A stretch of 43,581 nt of DNA from Candidatus Nanoarchaeia archaeon (GTDB lineage: Archaea > Nanobdellota > Nanobdellia > Woesearchaeales > WJIZ01), in contig JANQND010000003.1 in assembly GCA_028279765.1 (NCBI GenBank), positions 1 to 43,581 of the forward strand. Direction: 5' to 3'. Positions 9,191 to 16,842 of the stretch are shown one piece after another. The position numbers and the translations under genes were made by a program. The notes beneath the pieces were generated by a model. The model ran no database searches. It worked only from the letters and a program-made list of their open reading frames with translations, and was not told where the DNA came from. Every line of letters begins with the position of its first letter. The first letter of the stretch is position 1.

Positions 9191-10250
9191 AAAGATGCCT
9201 GCCAAGCCAGAAGTATTCTATGCCGGAATAGAGGGTAATGAGAACAGCAATCACCATTAACTGGGACGAAAAACCAATATGAAGAATTACTGCGGTTATA
9301 GCAACGACCTGCGCTACGGTCTTTATTTTTCCGGAGAGTTTTGCAGGCAGGGTTGTATTTTTTGTAAGCGCAACTGTTCGAAGGCCGGTCACGGCAAACT
9401 CCCTTGCAATGATGATAAAAGCCATCCAGGGCTCAACCCCTTTTCCTATGAGGAAGATGAGAGCTGATGAAATGAGCAACTTATCGGCAAGCGGATCTAT
9501 TAATTTACCAAAATTCGTAACCTGTCCTCTTTTTCTTGCCAGATATCCATCTACTGCGTCTGAAGATGCCAGAAGAATGAAGAGAATTGCAGCAACAAAA
9601 TCCTTGTATGCTATACTGCTCATGAGGAATCCAATGAATAGGGGAATTAATGCGATTCTTGCCAGGGTAATCTGATTAGGCAGGTTCATCCTGATACGGG
9701 GAGACTTGAAAAAAAGACGATACCCCTGTGAAAAATAATCCACACAAGAGAGGATAGTAAGAATGACCGTTATTGATATGAAGGCAGTTTTGATCATTGG
9801 TGCGATATTCAAAAGGAACGCAATAATGGTTGCCATCTGAAAAAAAGTCGTGGTTTTTCCCAGGAGGTTGGGTACGAGTGTTTTTCTCTTGTTTTTGTAG
9901 AGGAAGATGATACCTCCGAAGAATAAGATAAGATCCCGTGAAATAATCAGGAGTCCGACCCAGAGAGGAAAATTTAGCTCAAGCATTAATGTTACTATAG
10001 CAAAAAAAATAATGAACTTGTCGGCCATAGGGTCGAGCATCTTTCCCAGCCTGGTCTGCATATTGGTGATTCTTGCTATTTGCCCATCGAGAAAGTCGGT
10101 CAGGATAGCAAAGAAAATGACGAACACTGCCCAATGGAACTGATCAACAAATACCAGGTACATAAATACCGGAGCAAGTATCATTCTCAAAAGAGAGAGC
10201 GAATTTGCAACATTGAGATTTCTCTTGTCCTTGAGTTCCCTGCTTACCAT
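9174..10250 (-). CDS. Tandem fusion of two CDP-alcohol phosphatidyltransferase domains
   Basis: The protein of 358 aa contains two complete CDP-alcohol phosphatidyltransferase domains of about 180 aa. Each has the full D-x2-DG-x2-AR-x8-G-x3-D-x3-D motif: D52 to D77 in domain 1 and about 231-256 in domain 2 (DAVDGYLARKRG, GKLIDPLADK). Domain 2 also carries IIIAREFAVTGLR, typical of bacterial PgsA. Such enzymes transfer a lipid phosphatidyl group from a CDP-lipid to an alcohol (glycerol phosphate, inositol phosphate) at the membrane. Here the donor would be CDP-archaeol made by the neighbouring carS product, whose gene overlaps this one by 7 bases. Both active sites look intact, so the domains may use different alcohols or act as a covalent dimer. 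The polar head groups cannot be assigned from sequence. Confidence 0.85.
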   Translation of the reverse strand: MVSRELKDKRNLNVANSLSLLRMILAPVFMYLVFVDQFHWAVFVIFFAILTDFLDGQIARITNMQTRLGKMLDPMADKFIIFFAIVTLMLELNFPLWVGLLIISRDLILFFGGIIFLYKNKRKTLVPNLLGKTTTFFQMATIIAFLLNIAPMIKTAFISITVILTILSCVDYFSQGYRLFFKSPRIRMNLPNQITLARIALIPLFIGFLMSSIAYKDFVAAILFILLASSDAVDGYLARKRGQVTNFGKLIDPLADKLLISSALIFLIGKGVEPWMAFIIIAREFAVTGLRTVALTKNTTLPAKLSGKIKTVAQVVAITAVILHIGFSSQLMVIAVLITLYSGIEYFWLGRHLFRDLV

Positions 10251-10804
10251 TTTTCTTTTCGTATGTTCAGATAATATGCAACATGATTTACCAGAATGTG
10301 GAGAAAGAAACTTACAATCAGCGAAGAGAAGAACAGCTCCCAGGAGATCATACTTGAATAGAATGGAAATACGAAAAGGTATGCACCGATGACAAAATCA
10401 GTCTGATCAAATGGAATGAATTTCTTTCCCGGCTTAATGTTAAACCTCCTTTTGAAGAAGCTCTTGATAACATCGCCTGATAATGCTCCGAACCCCATGA
10501 GAGTGCCTAATAGCAAAAATGATGAATAATCAGTAATACTGATCCACCTAAATGACTCAAAGGCATACAGAATCCTTTGCAGAAATACGAGAACAATGCC
10601 CGCAGCTACACCGAAAATAAATCCCCGCACTGTTTTGTTTTTCCCGAACAGCGGCCTTCCATCAAATGCCTTGGCGTTAAAATCAACAGGCTTATTTGCT
10701 CTTTCGAATATTTTTAATCTTTTTGCGATAACAGGGGCCATGTTCGCAAAGTAGGCCGGAACAATGAAATATACACTTTGCAGGATTAATTGTGTGAGAT
10801 TCAT
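10244..10804 (-). CDS. carS: CDP-archaeol synthase (DUF46)
   Basis: CarS activates digeranylgeranylglyceryl phosphate with CTP to CDP-archaeol, the branch point to archaeal polar lipids, in the membrane. The 186 aa show the family signatures: ANMAPV near residue 21, FGKNKTVRG near 54, a GD-x-KSFFKRR segment near 110, and PFDQTDFVIGA near 130, among four to five membrane helices. It lies between the archaetidylserine-synthase-like gene (4-base gap) and the tandem phosphatidyltransferase (7-base overlap), giving a compact lipid operon. It is a strong marker that the organism is an archaeon. Confidence 0.93.
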   Translation of the reverse strand: MNLTQLILQSVYFIVPAYFANMAPVIAKRLKIFERANKPVDFNAKAFDGRPLFGKNKTVRGFIFGVAAGIVLVFLQRILYAFESFRWISITDYSSFLLLGTLMGFGALSGDVIKSFFKRRFNIKPGKKFIPFDQTDFVIGAYLFVFPFYSSMISWELFFSSLIVSFFLHILVNHVAYYLNIRKEKW

Positions 10805-10808
10805 ATTA

Positions 10809-11345
10809 TTATATCCTTTTTATTTTGAATGGCGAGACCATAAGCACACCTGATAGTATAAGTATGAAAGGGTAGAGTGCGGATGGAACTGATATAAAAT
10901 ATAGCAGAGGGAAGAGCAAGCCATTTATCGATATGGGCATGCCTATGAACTCGCGGCTGTTGTTTAGCACATTGTAGCGAGCTAGTCGAATAATTCCACA
11001 AATAACAAATAGTACGATTGCTGTAATCAGGAATATACTAACACTGTGAAACATGGTTGAGAGAGAATAAACAAAGACTGCCGGGGCGACTCCAAAACTG
11101 GTTATGTCTGCCAAGGAATCGACTTCTTTTCCGAATTCTGATCTTTTGTGTAGCCATGATGCAATCTTTCCATCAAGAATATCGAGGATAACACAAATCA
11201 GGAGCGCCCCTGCCGCAAAAATAAAATTATTAATCCATGAAAAATAGATACAAGCAAGTCCGCTCGCAGCATTGAGATACGTAATCGTATTAGGAGGACT
11301 CACAATAGTTCGTGCCTTGACTGTGTTCTTCCTCTTATTTGCCAT
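10809..11345 (-). CDS. Archaetidylserine synthase-like CDP-alcohol phosphatidyltransferase
   Basis: This membrane enzyme (178 aa) resembles CDP-diacylglycerol-serine O-phosphatidyltransferases: DILDGKIAS, GKEVDSLADITSFGVAPA, and RLARYN near residue 120. The likely reaction is CDP-archaeol plus serine to archaetidylserine. The consensus Arg after Ala in the DG-x2-AR motif reads Ser (DGKIAS), while the four acidic residues are kept. It leads the operon with carS and the tandem phosphatidyltransferase downstream. A TATA box lies 27 bases ahead and a GGGAGAAGG tract directly before the ATG. Confidence 0.82.
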   Translation of the reverse strand: MANKRKNTVKARTIVSPPNTITYLNAASGLACIYFSWINNFIFAAGALLICVILDILDGKIASWLHKRSEFGKEVDSLADITSFGVAPAVFVYSLSTMFHSVSIFLITAIVLFVICGIIRLARYNVLNNSREFIGMPISINGLLFPLLYFISVPSALYPFILILSGVLMVSPFKIKRI

Positions 11346-11366
11346 CCTTCTCCCTATCCTATTTTT

Positions 11367-11377
11367 TATTTATTAAA
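11367..11377 (-). promoter_or_regulatory. TATA box of the phospholipid operon
   Basis: On the minus strand TTTAATAAATA is centred about 27 bases before the ATG at 11345. Confidence 0.55.
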
Positions 11378-11426
11378 CTTTTGATTGTTTGGATGAGGGT
11401 ACAACTATGGTGCAGAACCACATTTC

Positions 11427-12176
11427 TTATTCATTATCAGCATATCTCTTATCAGGAACCTTCTCATACACAAACTCATTCTTTATTCCTAAATCTTTGA
11501 GCGCAAAATGCACTATCCTACAAGGATCGCACAGGCCACAGAGTTTCTCTCCGCTTTTATAGCAAGACCAGGTGTGCTCTATTGGCGCTCCTATGTTGTC
11601 CCCTAATTTAATGACCTCTTTTTTTGTTAGTTTTATTAATGGAGTCTCTACTGTAATAGGGAGTTTGTATTCCTTACTTATCTGAGTAGAGATAGCGAGC
11701 ATCTTGTTTAATAGATTGTAAACCTCTGGATCACAATCAGGATACACGAGACTATCCTGCTTATTTGTCCCGATTACTACTATTCCTTTATCTACTTTAG
11801 TTTTGCTTTGTACGTGTGCCAGCATTATACTTTCTAGCCATGAGAGAGCTATAAGGATAAATGCCGGATCTCTTCCAGGAGGATAAGTTACAGGTATCTT
11901 TCCCATATTTTTCTCTAAGGTATTTTCACTGGGTATTTCCATTTGTCCTGCTAAAGCAGACTGAGATAACTGATTATAACCCTGCAAGGTTATACACTTA
12001 TGTTCAAGAGGCCTTAACATTTTAGCTATTCTTTTTGCATTTTCAAGCTCTTTTACTTGCAGCTGTCCCCAGTTTACAGATAGCAAGTATAAGCTATATC
12101 CTTGCTGTTTTACTAAGGTTGCTGCTACGCACGAATCCATCCCCCCACTTACTAGACATACTGCTATTTTTTTCAT
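11427..12176 (-). CDS. QueC-like PP-loop synthetase (7-cyano-7-deazaguanine synthase family)
   Basis: QueC converts 7-carboxy-7-deazaguanine to preQ0 with ATP and ammonia, feeding archaeosine or queuosine. The 249 aa show the PP-loop SGGMDS at 10-15, YPDCDPE near 150, ETPLIKLTKKEV near 187, TWSCY near 212, and the C-terminal zinc site C-x6-CGLCDPC. Positions normally reading YVPARN read YPPGRD, so the substrate may differ from canonical QueC. It is the last gene of a four-gene operon; its ATG overlaps the stop of the radical SAM gene by 4 bases. No QueD, QueE or tRNA transglycosylase gene is in the window. Family assignment is firm, exact substrate uncertain. Confidence 0.75.
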   Translation of the reverse strand: MKKIAVCLVSGGMDSCVAATLVKQQGYSLYLLSVNWGQLQVKELENAKRIAKMLRPLEHKCITLQGYNQLSQSALAGQMEIPSENTLEKNMGKIPVTYPPGRDPAFILIALSWLESIMLAHVQSKTKVDKGIVVIGTNKQDSLVYPDCDPEVYNLLNKMLAISTQISKEYKLPITVETPLIKLTKKEVIKLGDNIGAPIEHTWSCYKSGEKLCGLCDPCRIVHFALKDLGIKNEFVYEKVPDKRYADNE

Positions 12177-13156
12177 TTTTCTTCCCTCTCAGATCTATAT
12201 TTGCATTCGCAATTATATGAAAGCAATTTGCCCAAATTCCTTGACCCATTGTACTCCCTTATTGCTTGCTTGAGATCTTCTGTACAATTGTTACAACTGC
12301 ACGCTTCTCCTCTTGGACCAGTTGTCAGCCCTTCACTATTTAGGCCAACGAAAACAGTTCCTGCCCGGTGAGTTCTTCTTAAAACCTCGATAACACTCCA
12401 CAGTGAAGGAAGAGTATAGTTTTCTAACTCTTCCCTTGAAAATTGGTTCTTATTTGGCAGATAAAACGGATTTAGCCCAACTCTTGTGCTCGTCGAATAT
12501 TTTTTCCCAAGCGTAAAAATATCCACTGCAGATTTTACTGCATCTTCTATTGCTTCCTTTTCTCTATTGTCATCAAAGACACTAGGCGGCTTGAGCAAAA
12601 CGTAACCCAGAAAACCAACTTTTGCTTTTCCTAATAATGAAATAGCTTTTTCTAGAGTTTCCTTTCTACAGTTTTTTTTGAGCAATGTTTCCCGAATCAA
12701 AGGATTTGTGCTTTCTATGCCTATAGCCACTTCTAATCTTATGGGTGAGAGTACTCTTACTATCTCTTTCAACCTTCTTTCGGTGATGTATTCTGCACGA
12801 GACTCTATAAGAAGACTTTTTATTCCTGCCTGCTTAATTTCGTCTACAATTTTTCTTCTTGCTGACGGAGGCATTTCTACATCATCAAAAAAGGTACCCA
12901 ACCCAAACAAATCTATATGTTCAGGCATGTTTTTTTTTTGAGATTTTAGTGTGGCTTGAACTTGAGAGACTAAATTATCTGCAGAAACACTTGAACTTGC
13001 ATTTTGTCTCAGCTCACAGAATTTGCAGGATCCTGTCGATCCTTGAAACCTGCATGGTTTTGTCCTGAGTGTAATGGCAAGACTACTAACCTTTTTACCA
13101 TTAATATTTGCTGACCGAACTTCTGTCCATACTGGTATCTCATCTTTGCTCTTCAT
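12173..13156 (-). CDS. RaSEA-like radical SAM protein
   Basis: The protein (327 aa) has an Elp3-type cluster motif with C35, C44 and C47 (C-x8-C-x2-C), LEVAIGIES near 155, the LLKPP motif near 195, and a C-terminal Cys set (CSCNNC, then NCEC) as in the TIGR01210/RaSEA family. Known RaSEA cleaves lysine-modified preQ0 in tRNA to form the amidine of archaeosine; the lysine is first added by ArcS, which is not seen here. Its gene overlaps both neighbours by 4 bases. Alongside a QueC-like gene it suggests a 7-deazaguanine or nitrile/amidine reaction; the TrpB-like and SpeD-like genes in the same operon do not belong to the known archaeosine route. Confidence 0.7.
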   Translation of the reverse strand: MKSKDEIPVWTEVRSANINGKKVSSLAITLRTKPCRFQGSTGSCKFCELRQNASSSVSADNLVSQVQATLKSQKKNMPEHIDLFGLGTFFDDVEMPPSARRKIVDEIKQAGIKSLLIESRAEYITERRLKEIVRVLSPIRLEVAIGIESTNPLIRETLLKKNCRKETLEKAISLLGKAKVGFLGYVLLKPPSVFDDNREKEAIEDAVKSAVDIFTLGKKYSTSTRVGLNPFYLPNKNQFSREELENYTLPSLWSVIEVLRRTHRAGTVFVGLNSEGLTTGPRGEACSCNNCTEDLKQAIREYNGSRNLGKLLSYNCECKYRSEREEK

Positions 13157-14337
13157 TTTAATCCTCTATAAAACTGAGTATCATTTATTCCAGAACTGAT
13201 TGTAGCCAAGATAACTTTGCTATCGTTTCTGTTTTTCCCTGCTTTATCGATAACCCCTGCCAGCAGATAGCTCGTTTCTAAAGCAACCCACGTTCCCTCT
13301 GTTTTATGAAACAATTCAGCTGCTTTTCTTGCTTGCTGAGAAGTATATCTCTTTGCTTCAATGATTCTGCTCTCATAGAGATTTGCTGCAGCACTTGCTA
13401 CTATGGTAGAGCCTAATCCACCGATATAGTCTCCTTTCACTACACCATCTAATCCATATGTTTCGATTGAAGGAAAAAACCCTTTCGTATCGATGGAATA
13501 TAGCCCTCTCTTCCCTTTTGTGAGGATAGGGCATAATTCCGATTCTGTTGAGAAGATTTCTATTTGTTTCCTATGGTTTAGCTTATCATCAATAAATACT
13601 GCACTTGCCCCTAACAGGTTAGCTCCTCCGCCGCAGCTACCTACAACAATATCTGGATATTTTCCAATCCCCTCTAATTGCTCTTTTGCTTCAAGGCTGA
13701 TAATTGACTGAGGGATGACAAAGTAACCATAAACACTCCCAAAAATGTATGCAGCATTTTTTAGTTTCTTAGTATATTCTATTGCAGCATCAGCAGATAG
13801 CGCCAATAAATCTGAACATTTATTATCTTGTTCAACGACAATAACTTTTGCTCCTTCATTTTCCATAGCTTTTTTCCTATCAGGCCTTTTCCTATGGCTT
13901 TCAGAATCGATAAAGCAAATTGTCTCAAGATCAAATTCTCTGCTTGCTAATGCTAAAGCAATTCCCCAGTTTCCGGTTGTCTCGGTAGTTATTGTATCAA
14001 TTCCATCTTTTTTACATAAGCAAGCCAGTAAATATGCACTATTTGGCTTATGATTTCCAGTTGGCGTTTTTCCTTCATCTTTGATATATATTTCACAATT
14101 TGTTCCAAGAGCCTCTTCAAATTTTTCAGCTCTAAAAAGGGGAGTCGGCCGAAATGAGGAATAAATACTCGTCACTTGTTCAGGTATTTTTCTTTCTCTT
14201 TGTTGCGATAATTCTAATTCCACAATTGACGGAGGAAGTATTCCAGACAGATCTTCAGGATTCATCGAATTTTTCTCTCTTGAACCTGGTAAAGTTACAT
14301 CACAAATAGCATTTATATTCAGATAGCTTGATATCAA
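13153..14337 (-). CDS. TrpB2-like PLP-dependent enzyme
   Basis: The 394-aa protein is a fold-type II PLP enzyme close to TrpB2. It has RPTPLFRAE near 63, PTGNHKPNSA with the PLP lysine K97, TTGNWG near 121 (TrpB2 has GAGQWG), the phosphate-binding loop GSCGGGAN at 233-240, and a serine/glycine-rich end (ISSGIND) near 380. TrpB2 proteins make tryptophan from indole and serine or act in related beta-replacements. No trpA or other trp gene is present, and its place between SpeD-like and radical SAM genes, with 4-base overlaps on both sides, suggests a different amino-acid substrate. The loop change GAGQWG to TTGNWG alters the active-site region and supports divergence. A threonine-synthase-like role is a less likely alternative. 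Confidence 0.72.
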   Translation of the reverse strand: MISSYLNINAICDVTLPGSREKNSMNPEDLSGILPPSIVELELSQQRERKIPEQVTSIYSSFRPTPLFRAEKFEEALGTNCEIYIKDEGKTPTGNHKPNSAYLLACLCKKDGIDTITTETTGNWGIALALASREFDLETICFIDSESHRKRPDRKKAMENEGAKVIVVEQDNKCSDLLALSADAAIEYTKKLKNAAYIFGSVYGYFVIPQSIISLEAKEQLEGIGKYPDIVVGSCGGGANLLGASAVFIDDKLNHRKQIEIFSTESELCPILTKGKRGLYSIDTKGFFPSIETYGLDGVVKGDYIGGLGSTIVASAAANLYESRIIEAKRYTSQQARKAAELFHKTEGTWVALETSYLLAGVIDKAGKNRNDSKVILATISSGINDTQFYRGLK

Positions 14338-14702
14338 TTTTCCCTCCTAAAGTTCGTTTCACTACAGGAAAAAGAGCTCATTTCTGTGCATTTGTACTGA
14401 CTTTTTAGATAACCAATAACTTTTTTTGAGTCGAAATCCTTGCAGGAATGGATACAAGCAATAAGTCTTGGATTTTTCGTATAGGTGCTGATCGTAATAT
14501 TGGATTCGTCAATGGGAACATAGCCTTCTAATCCGGGATTATTATCAGCAGTTGATATAATTGGTTCTCTTAGTATTCCCATGTGTATTGCGGGAGGAAG
14601 ATTTCGCAGCACTTTTTTAAGCAAGTATCTATCATTCAAGAGATTGTTGTCTGGACAAACTCCTCTTACAAGTAAAAATGTATCTCCGTTTTTTGATTCC
14701 AT
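14334..14702 (-). CDS. Small SpeD (AdoMet decarboxylase)-like protein
   Basis: The 122-aa protein aligns with prokaryotic AdoMet decarboxylase. E66-S67 matches the self-cleavage site that makes the pyruvoyl group, and C87 sits exactly 20 residues after S67, the same spacing as Ser63 and Cys83 in the Thermotoga enzyme. The following DFDSKKVIGYLK helix also fits. The residues at the positions of processing Ser55 and His68 are Glu and Ser here, and the HTWPE segment reads STYTKN. Either processing uses other residues, the substrate differs (SpeD relatives decarboxylating ornithine or arginine are known), or it is inactive. First gene of the operon; leaderless; divergent from the TrmB-type regulator. 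Confidence 0.6.
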   Translation of the reverse strand: MESKNGDTFLLVRGVCPDNNLLNDRYLLKKVLRNLPPAIHMGILREPIISTADNNPGLEGYVPIDESNITISTYTKNPRLIACIHSCKDFDSKKVIGYLKSQYKCTEMSSFSCSETNFRREN

Positions 14703-14722
14703 TTTAACTACTTCTTAAGGAC

Positions 14723-14731
14723 TATATATTT
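14723..14731 (-). promoter_or_regulatory. TATA box of the SpeD/TrpB2/RaSEA/QueC-like operon
   Basis: AAATATATA on the minus strand is centred about 25 bases before the ATG at 14702. Confidence 0.65.
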
Positions 14732-14761
14732 GAGAAGGATTGAAAATCAGTATTAAAATTT

Positions 14762-14786
14762 TTGTTGTATGTCTAACCAACAACAA
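14762..14786. promoter_or_regulatory. Inverted repeat between divergent promoters, candidate operator
   Basis: TTGTTG (14762-14767) is repeated inverted as CAACAA (14778-14783 and again 14781-14786), between the two divergent TATA boxes and abutting that of the regulator gene. The position fits binding by the adjacent TrmB-type protein. Confidence 0.45.
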
Positions 14787-14794
14787 TGGGAAAT

Positions 14795-14802
14795 TTTATA
14801 AA
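14795..14802 (+). promoter_or_regulatory. TATA box of the first TrmB-type gene
   Basis: TTTATAAA is centred about 27 bases before the ATG at 14825. This box lies downstream of an earlier in-frame ATG at 14786, which argues against that start. Confidence 0.7.
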
Positions 14803-14824
14803 CGATCCTCTAATCACATACTCT

Positions 14825-15568
14825 ATGGATTATAAAGTCTTAGAGAAATCCGGCTTAAACCATAGTGAGGCGACTATCTATTTGACTCTGCTTGAGGTTG
14901 GTAGCTGCAGGGCTGGAAAGATTGCAAAAGAAACCGGACTTAACAGGACCACTATTTACAAGGCTTTGGAGAGCTTAATTCAAAAGGGCCTGGTAAGCTC
15001 TGTTATAAAGGAGAATACAAAATATTTCGAGCCTTCTGCTCCTGAAACTCTATTGCAGCAGCTAGAAAAAAAAGAGCAATCAATTAAAGAGGACAAGCGA
15101 AGGATAAAGGAAATACTTCCAAACCTTAGGGGAATATATGAGACAAACAAAGAAGAATTGGAAGCACAGGTATTCAAGGGCGTCAAAGGGCTAAAAACTG
15201 TATTCAATGATATAGTGAAAGCATTAAGGGAGGGCGATGAGTATCTTGCTTTTGGAGTCTCAGCGCATGCTCAAATTTTTTTTGGTTATTTTGAAGAATT
15301 CAACGAAACCCTAAAGGAGAACAAGGTAAAATCGAAAATAATTTTTGATGAGCGAGCAAAGGAAAATGCAGAATCATGTATAAAGCATGGCTATGATGTG
15401 AGAAGGTTATCAAAGGAATTTATGAGTCCGGCAGAGGTTAATATATACAAGAAAAAAGTTGCTATAGTTTTATGGCATAAAACTCCTTTAGCAATTGTCA
15501 TGAAAGGCAAGAATATTGCAGATAGTTTTACACAGTATTTTAATCTCTTATGGAAGATTGCAAAGTAA
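14825..15568 (+). CDS. TrmB-type transcriptional regulator 1
   Basis: At 247 aa it has an N-terminal winged helix (LNHSEATIYLTLLEVGSCRAGKIAKETGLNRTTIYKAL pattern across about 9-46), a coiled-coil linker (about 75-105) and a C-terminal TrmB-like effector/dimer domain. TrmB proteins sense sugars or other metabolites and repress or activate nearby operons. I chose the ATG at 14825, not 14786: the TATA box is between them, and the two paralogs in this window begin the same way (MD..xLE..GL). It is head-to-head with the SpeD/TrpB2/RaSEA/QueC-like operon and probably regulates it. The ligand is unknown. Confidence 0.82.
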   Translation: MDYKVLEKSGLNHSEATIYLTLLEVGSCRAGKIAKETGLNRTTIYKALESLIQKGLVSSVIKENTKYFEPSAPETLLQQLEKKEQSIKEDKRRIKEILPNLRGIYETNKEELEAQVFKGVKGLKTVFNDIVKALREGDEYLAFGVSAHAQIFFGYFEEFNETLKENKVKSKIIFDERAKENAESCIKHGYDVRRLSKEFMSPAEVNIYKKKVAIVLWHKTPLAIVMKGKNIADSFTQYFNLLWKIAK

Positions 15569-15657
15569 TAGGAAATTAACATGCGGTCTATTCTTAGTTA
15601 TCATGAAAAGGCTGCGCTGCTGATACTATTTTTAGCCTAGCTGTTTCATTCGATACT

Positions 15658-15668
15658 TTTTTAAAATA
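15658..15668 (+). promoter_or_regulatory. TATA box of the M64 peptidase operon
   Basis: TTTTTAAAATA is centred about 25 bases before the ATG at 15688. Confidence 0.55.
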
Positions 15669-15687
15669 TCGTGGCTGTTTGGTGGTC

Positions 15688-16842
15688 ATGCGAAAAAGAG
15701 GATACTCCCTATCAGTTATTTTTTCTTCTTTAGTAGGCCTGGTCATATTGGCGGTGATTATAGTTTCTTTTAGCGGAGTGGGAGAGCTTACTGAACGGCA
15801 AGGGTCAGTAGAAGTGCAGAATTTTAAGAATACTCTTGCGACAAAGATTCTTCAGCAAAGCAGCAGACAAAGCGGAAGCGAGCAGCATGTTTCTCTTTCT
15901 GCTCCCTCTTCTGCTGCAAAACTCTGCTTTTTTGATGCTGAAATTCCGTTCGATGCTCTTCGAAACCCTGAAATCGTCGGCTTATATGGCGACGACCTGC
16001 AGCATAACGCTTTTCTTTTGACAGACAATGGGTTTTTTGCATACGAGCTTGAAAAACTGCAAGTGCAGGAAGAGAAGAACCCCCTGTGCATACACCCAAT
16101 CGACAGCCGATTTGAATTCACGCTTCATTCACTTGAGGGAAACACTGTTGCCCGGGCAAATGCGTCTTCTGAAGATGTAAGCTGTGTATCTGTCTTGGAA
16201 AATGGAGACCCGCAGAGCAAGATTGATTTGGTCTTTTTGGGATTTGGCTTTGCATCCTCATTTGATTTTGGCCAGCAGGTTAATCGTTATATCAATAATA
16301 TCTTATTTGAGTTTGAACCGTTTGTGTCGCATAAGGACAAATTTAATGCGTATCGCATTGATGATGCTTCGCTTGATTGCTCTGTGGACGGTTTTATCAA
16401 ATGCGATAATCACCAGATAAAGCGTGTAGCATCAGATTGCCCGCACGATCAAATCATAGTGCTGGTGTCCCGCTCTGCACTGAAGGATTTTATCAGCCCT
16501 GTGCGAAGCTCTGCGATCGGAAATATTATGAAAATAAATACCGCAGATAATCCTTTTGTTTTTGTGCACGAGTTCGGGCATACCTTCGGAGATCTTGCAG
16601 ATGAGTATGTTGATGAGAATTATTATTCAGAGACCATCTTTGATGTTACAGCCTACCCTAACTGTGATAGTGCGCCCTGTGTCTCGTGGTCAGGGACCGA
16701 AAACACCAGCTGTTTTGAGGGCTGCTCATTGAACCGGTATTTTCGGCCGACAAAGACTTCTATCATGAGGTCACTCTCTTCTTCTGATTATGGCCCGGTA
16801 AATAAAGAAGAATTGCTCAAGAGGTTATTGCATTATGAATAA
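15688..16842 (+). CDS. Membrane-anchored M64-type zinc metallopeptidase
   Basis: This protein (384 aa) starts with a KRG motif and a hydrophobic helix (about 5-28) resembling a type IV pilin-like or signal-anchor N-terminus, then an extracytoplasmic body. The zinc motif HEFGHTFGDLADEY begins at H294 (H294, E295, H298; DEY at 305-307), as in IgA peptidase M64 (Pfam PF09471). VFLGFGF near 185 and the RYF..TKTSIMR tail near 350-360 also fit that family. It probably cleaves proteins outside the cell. Six or more cysteines in the catalytic half suggest disulfides. Its stop overlaps the next gene by 8 bases, giving a three-gene membrane operon. A TTG at 15679 is an alternative start. Confidence 0.8.
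   Translation: MRKRGYSLSVIFSSLVGLVILAVIIVSFSGVGELTERQGSVEVQNFKNTLATKILQQSSRQSGSEQHVSLSAPSSAAKLCFFDAEIPFDALRNPEIVGLYGDDLQHNAFLLTDNGFFAYELEKLQVQEEKNPLCIHPIDSRFEFTLHSLEGNTVARANASSEDVSCVSVLENGDPQSKIDLVFLGFGFASSFDFGQQVNRYINNILFEFEPFVSHKDKFNAYRIDDASLDCSVDGFIKCDNHQIKRVASDCPHDQIIVLVSRSALKDFISPVRSSAIGNIMKINTADNPFVFVHEFGHTFGDLADEYVDENYYSETIFDVTAYPNCDSAPCVSWSGTENTSCFEGCSLNRYFRPTKTSIMRSLSSSDYGPVNKEELLKRLLHYE

Noticed and set aside
11427-13156. Simple archaeosine operon
   Set aside because: QueC- and RaSEA-like genes fit, but ArcS, tRNA transglycosylase, QueD and QueE are absent here and the other two operon genes are foreign to that pathway, so I kept the broader hypothesis.
14786-14824. Start of TrmB-type regulator 1 at the earlier ATG
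   Set aside because: The TATA box lies inside this stretch and the two paralogs begin at the position of 14825.
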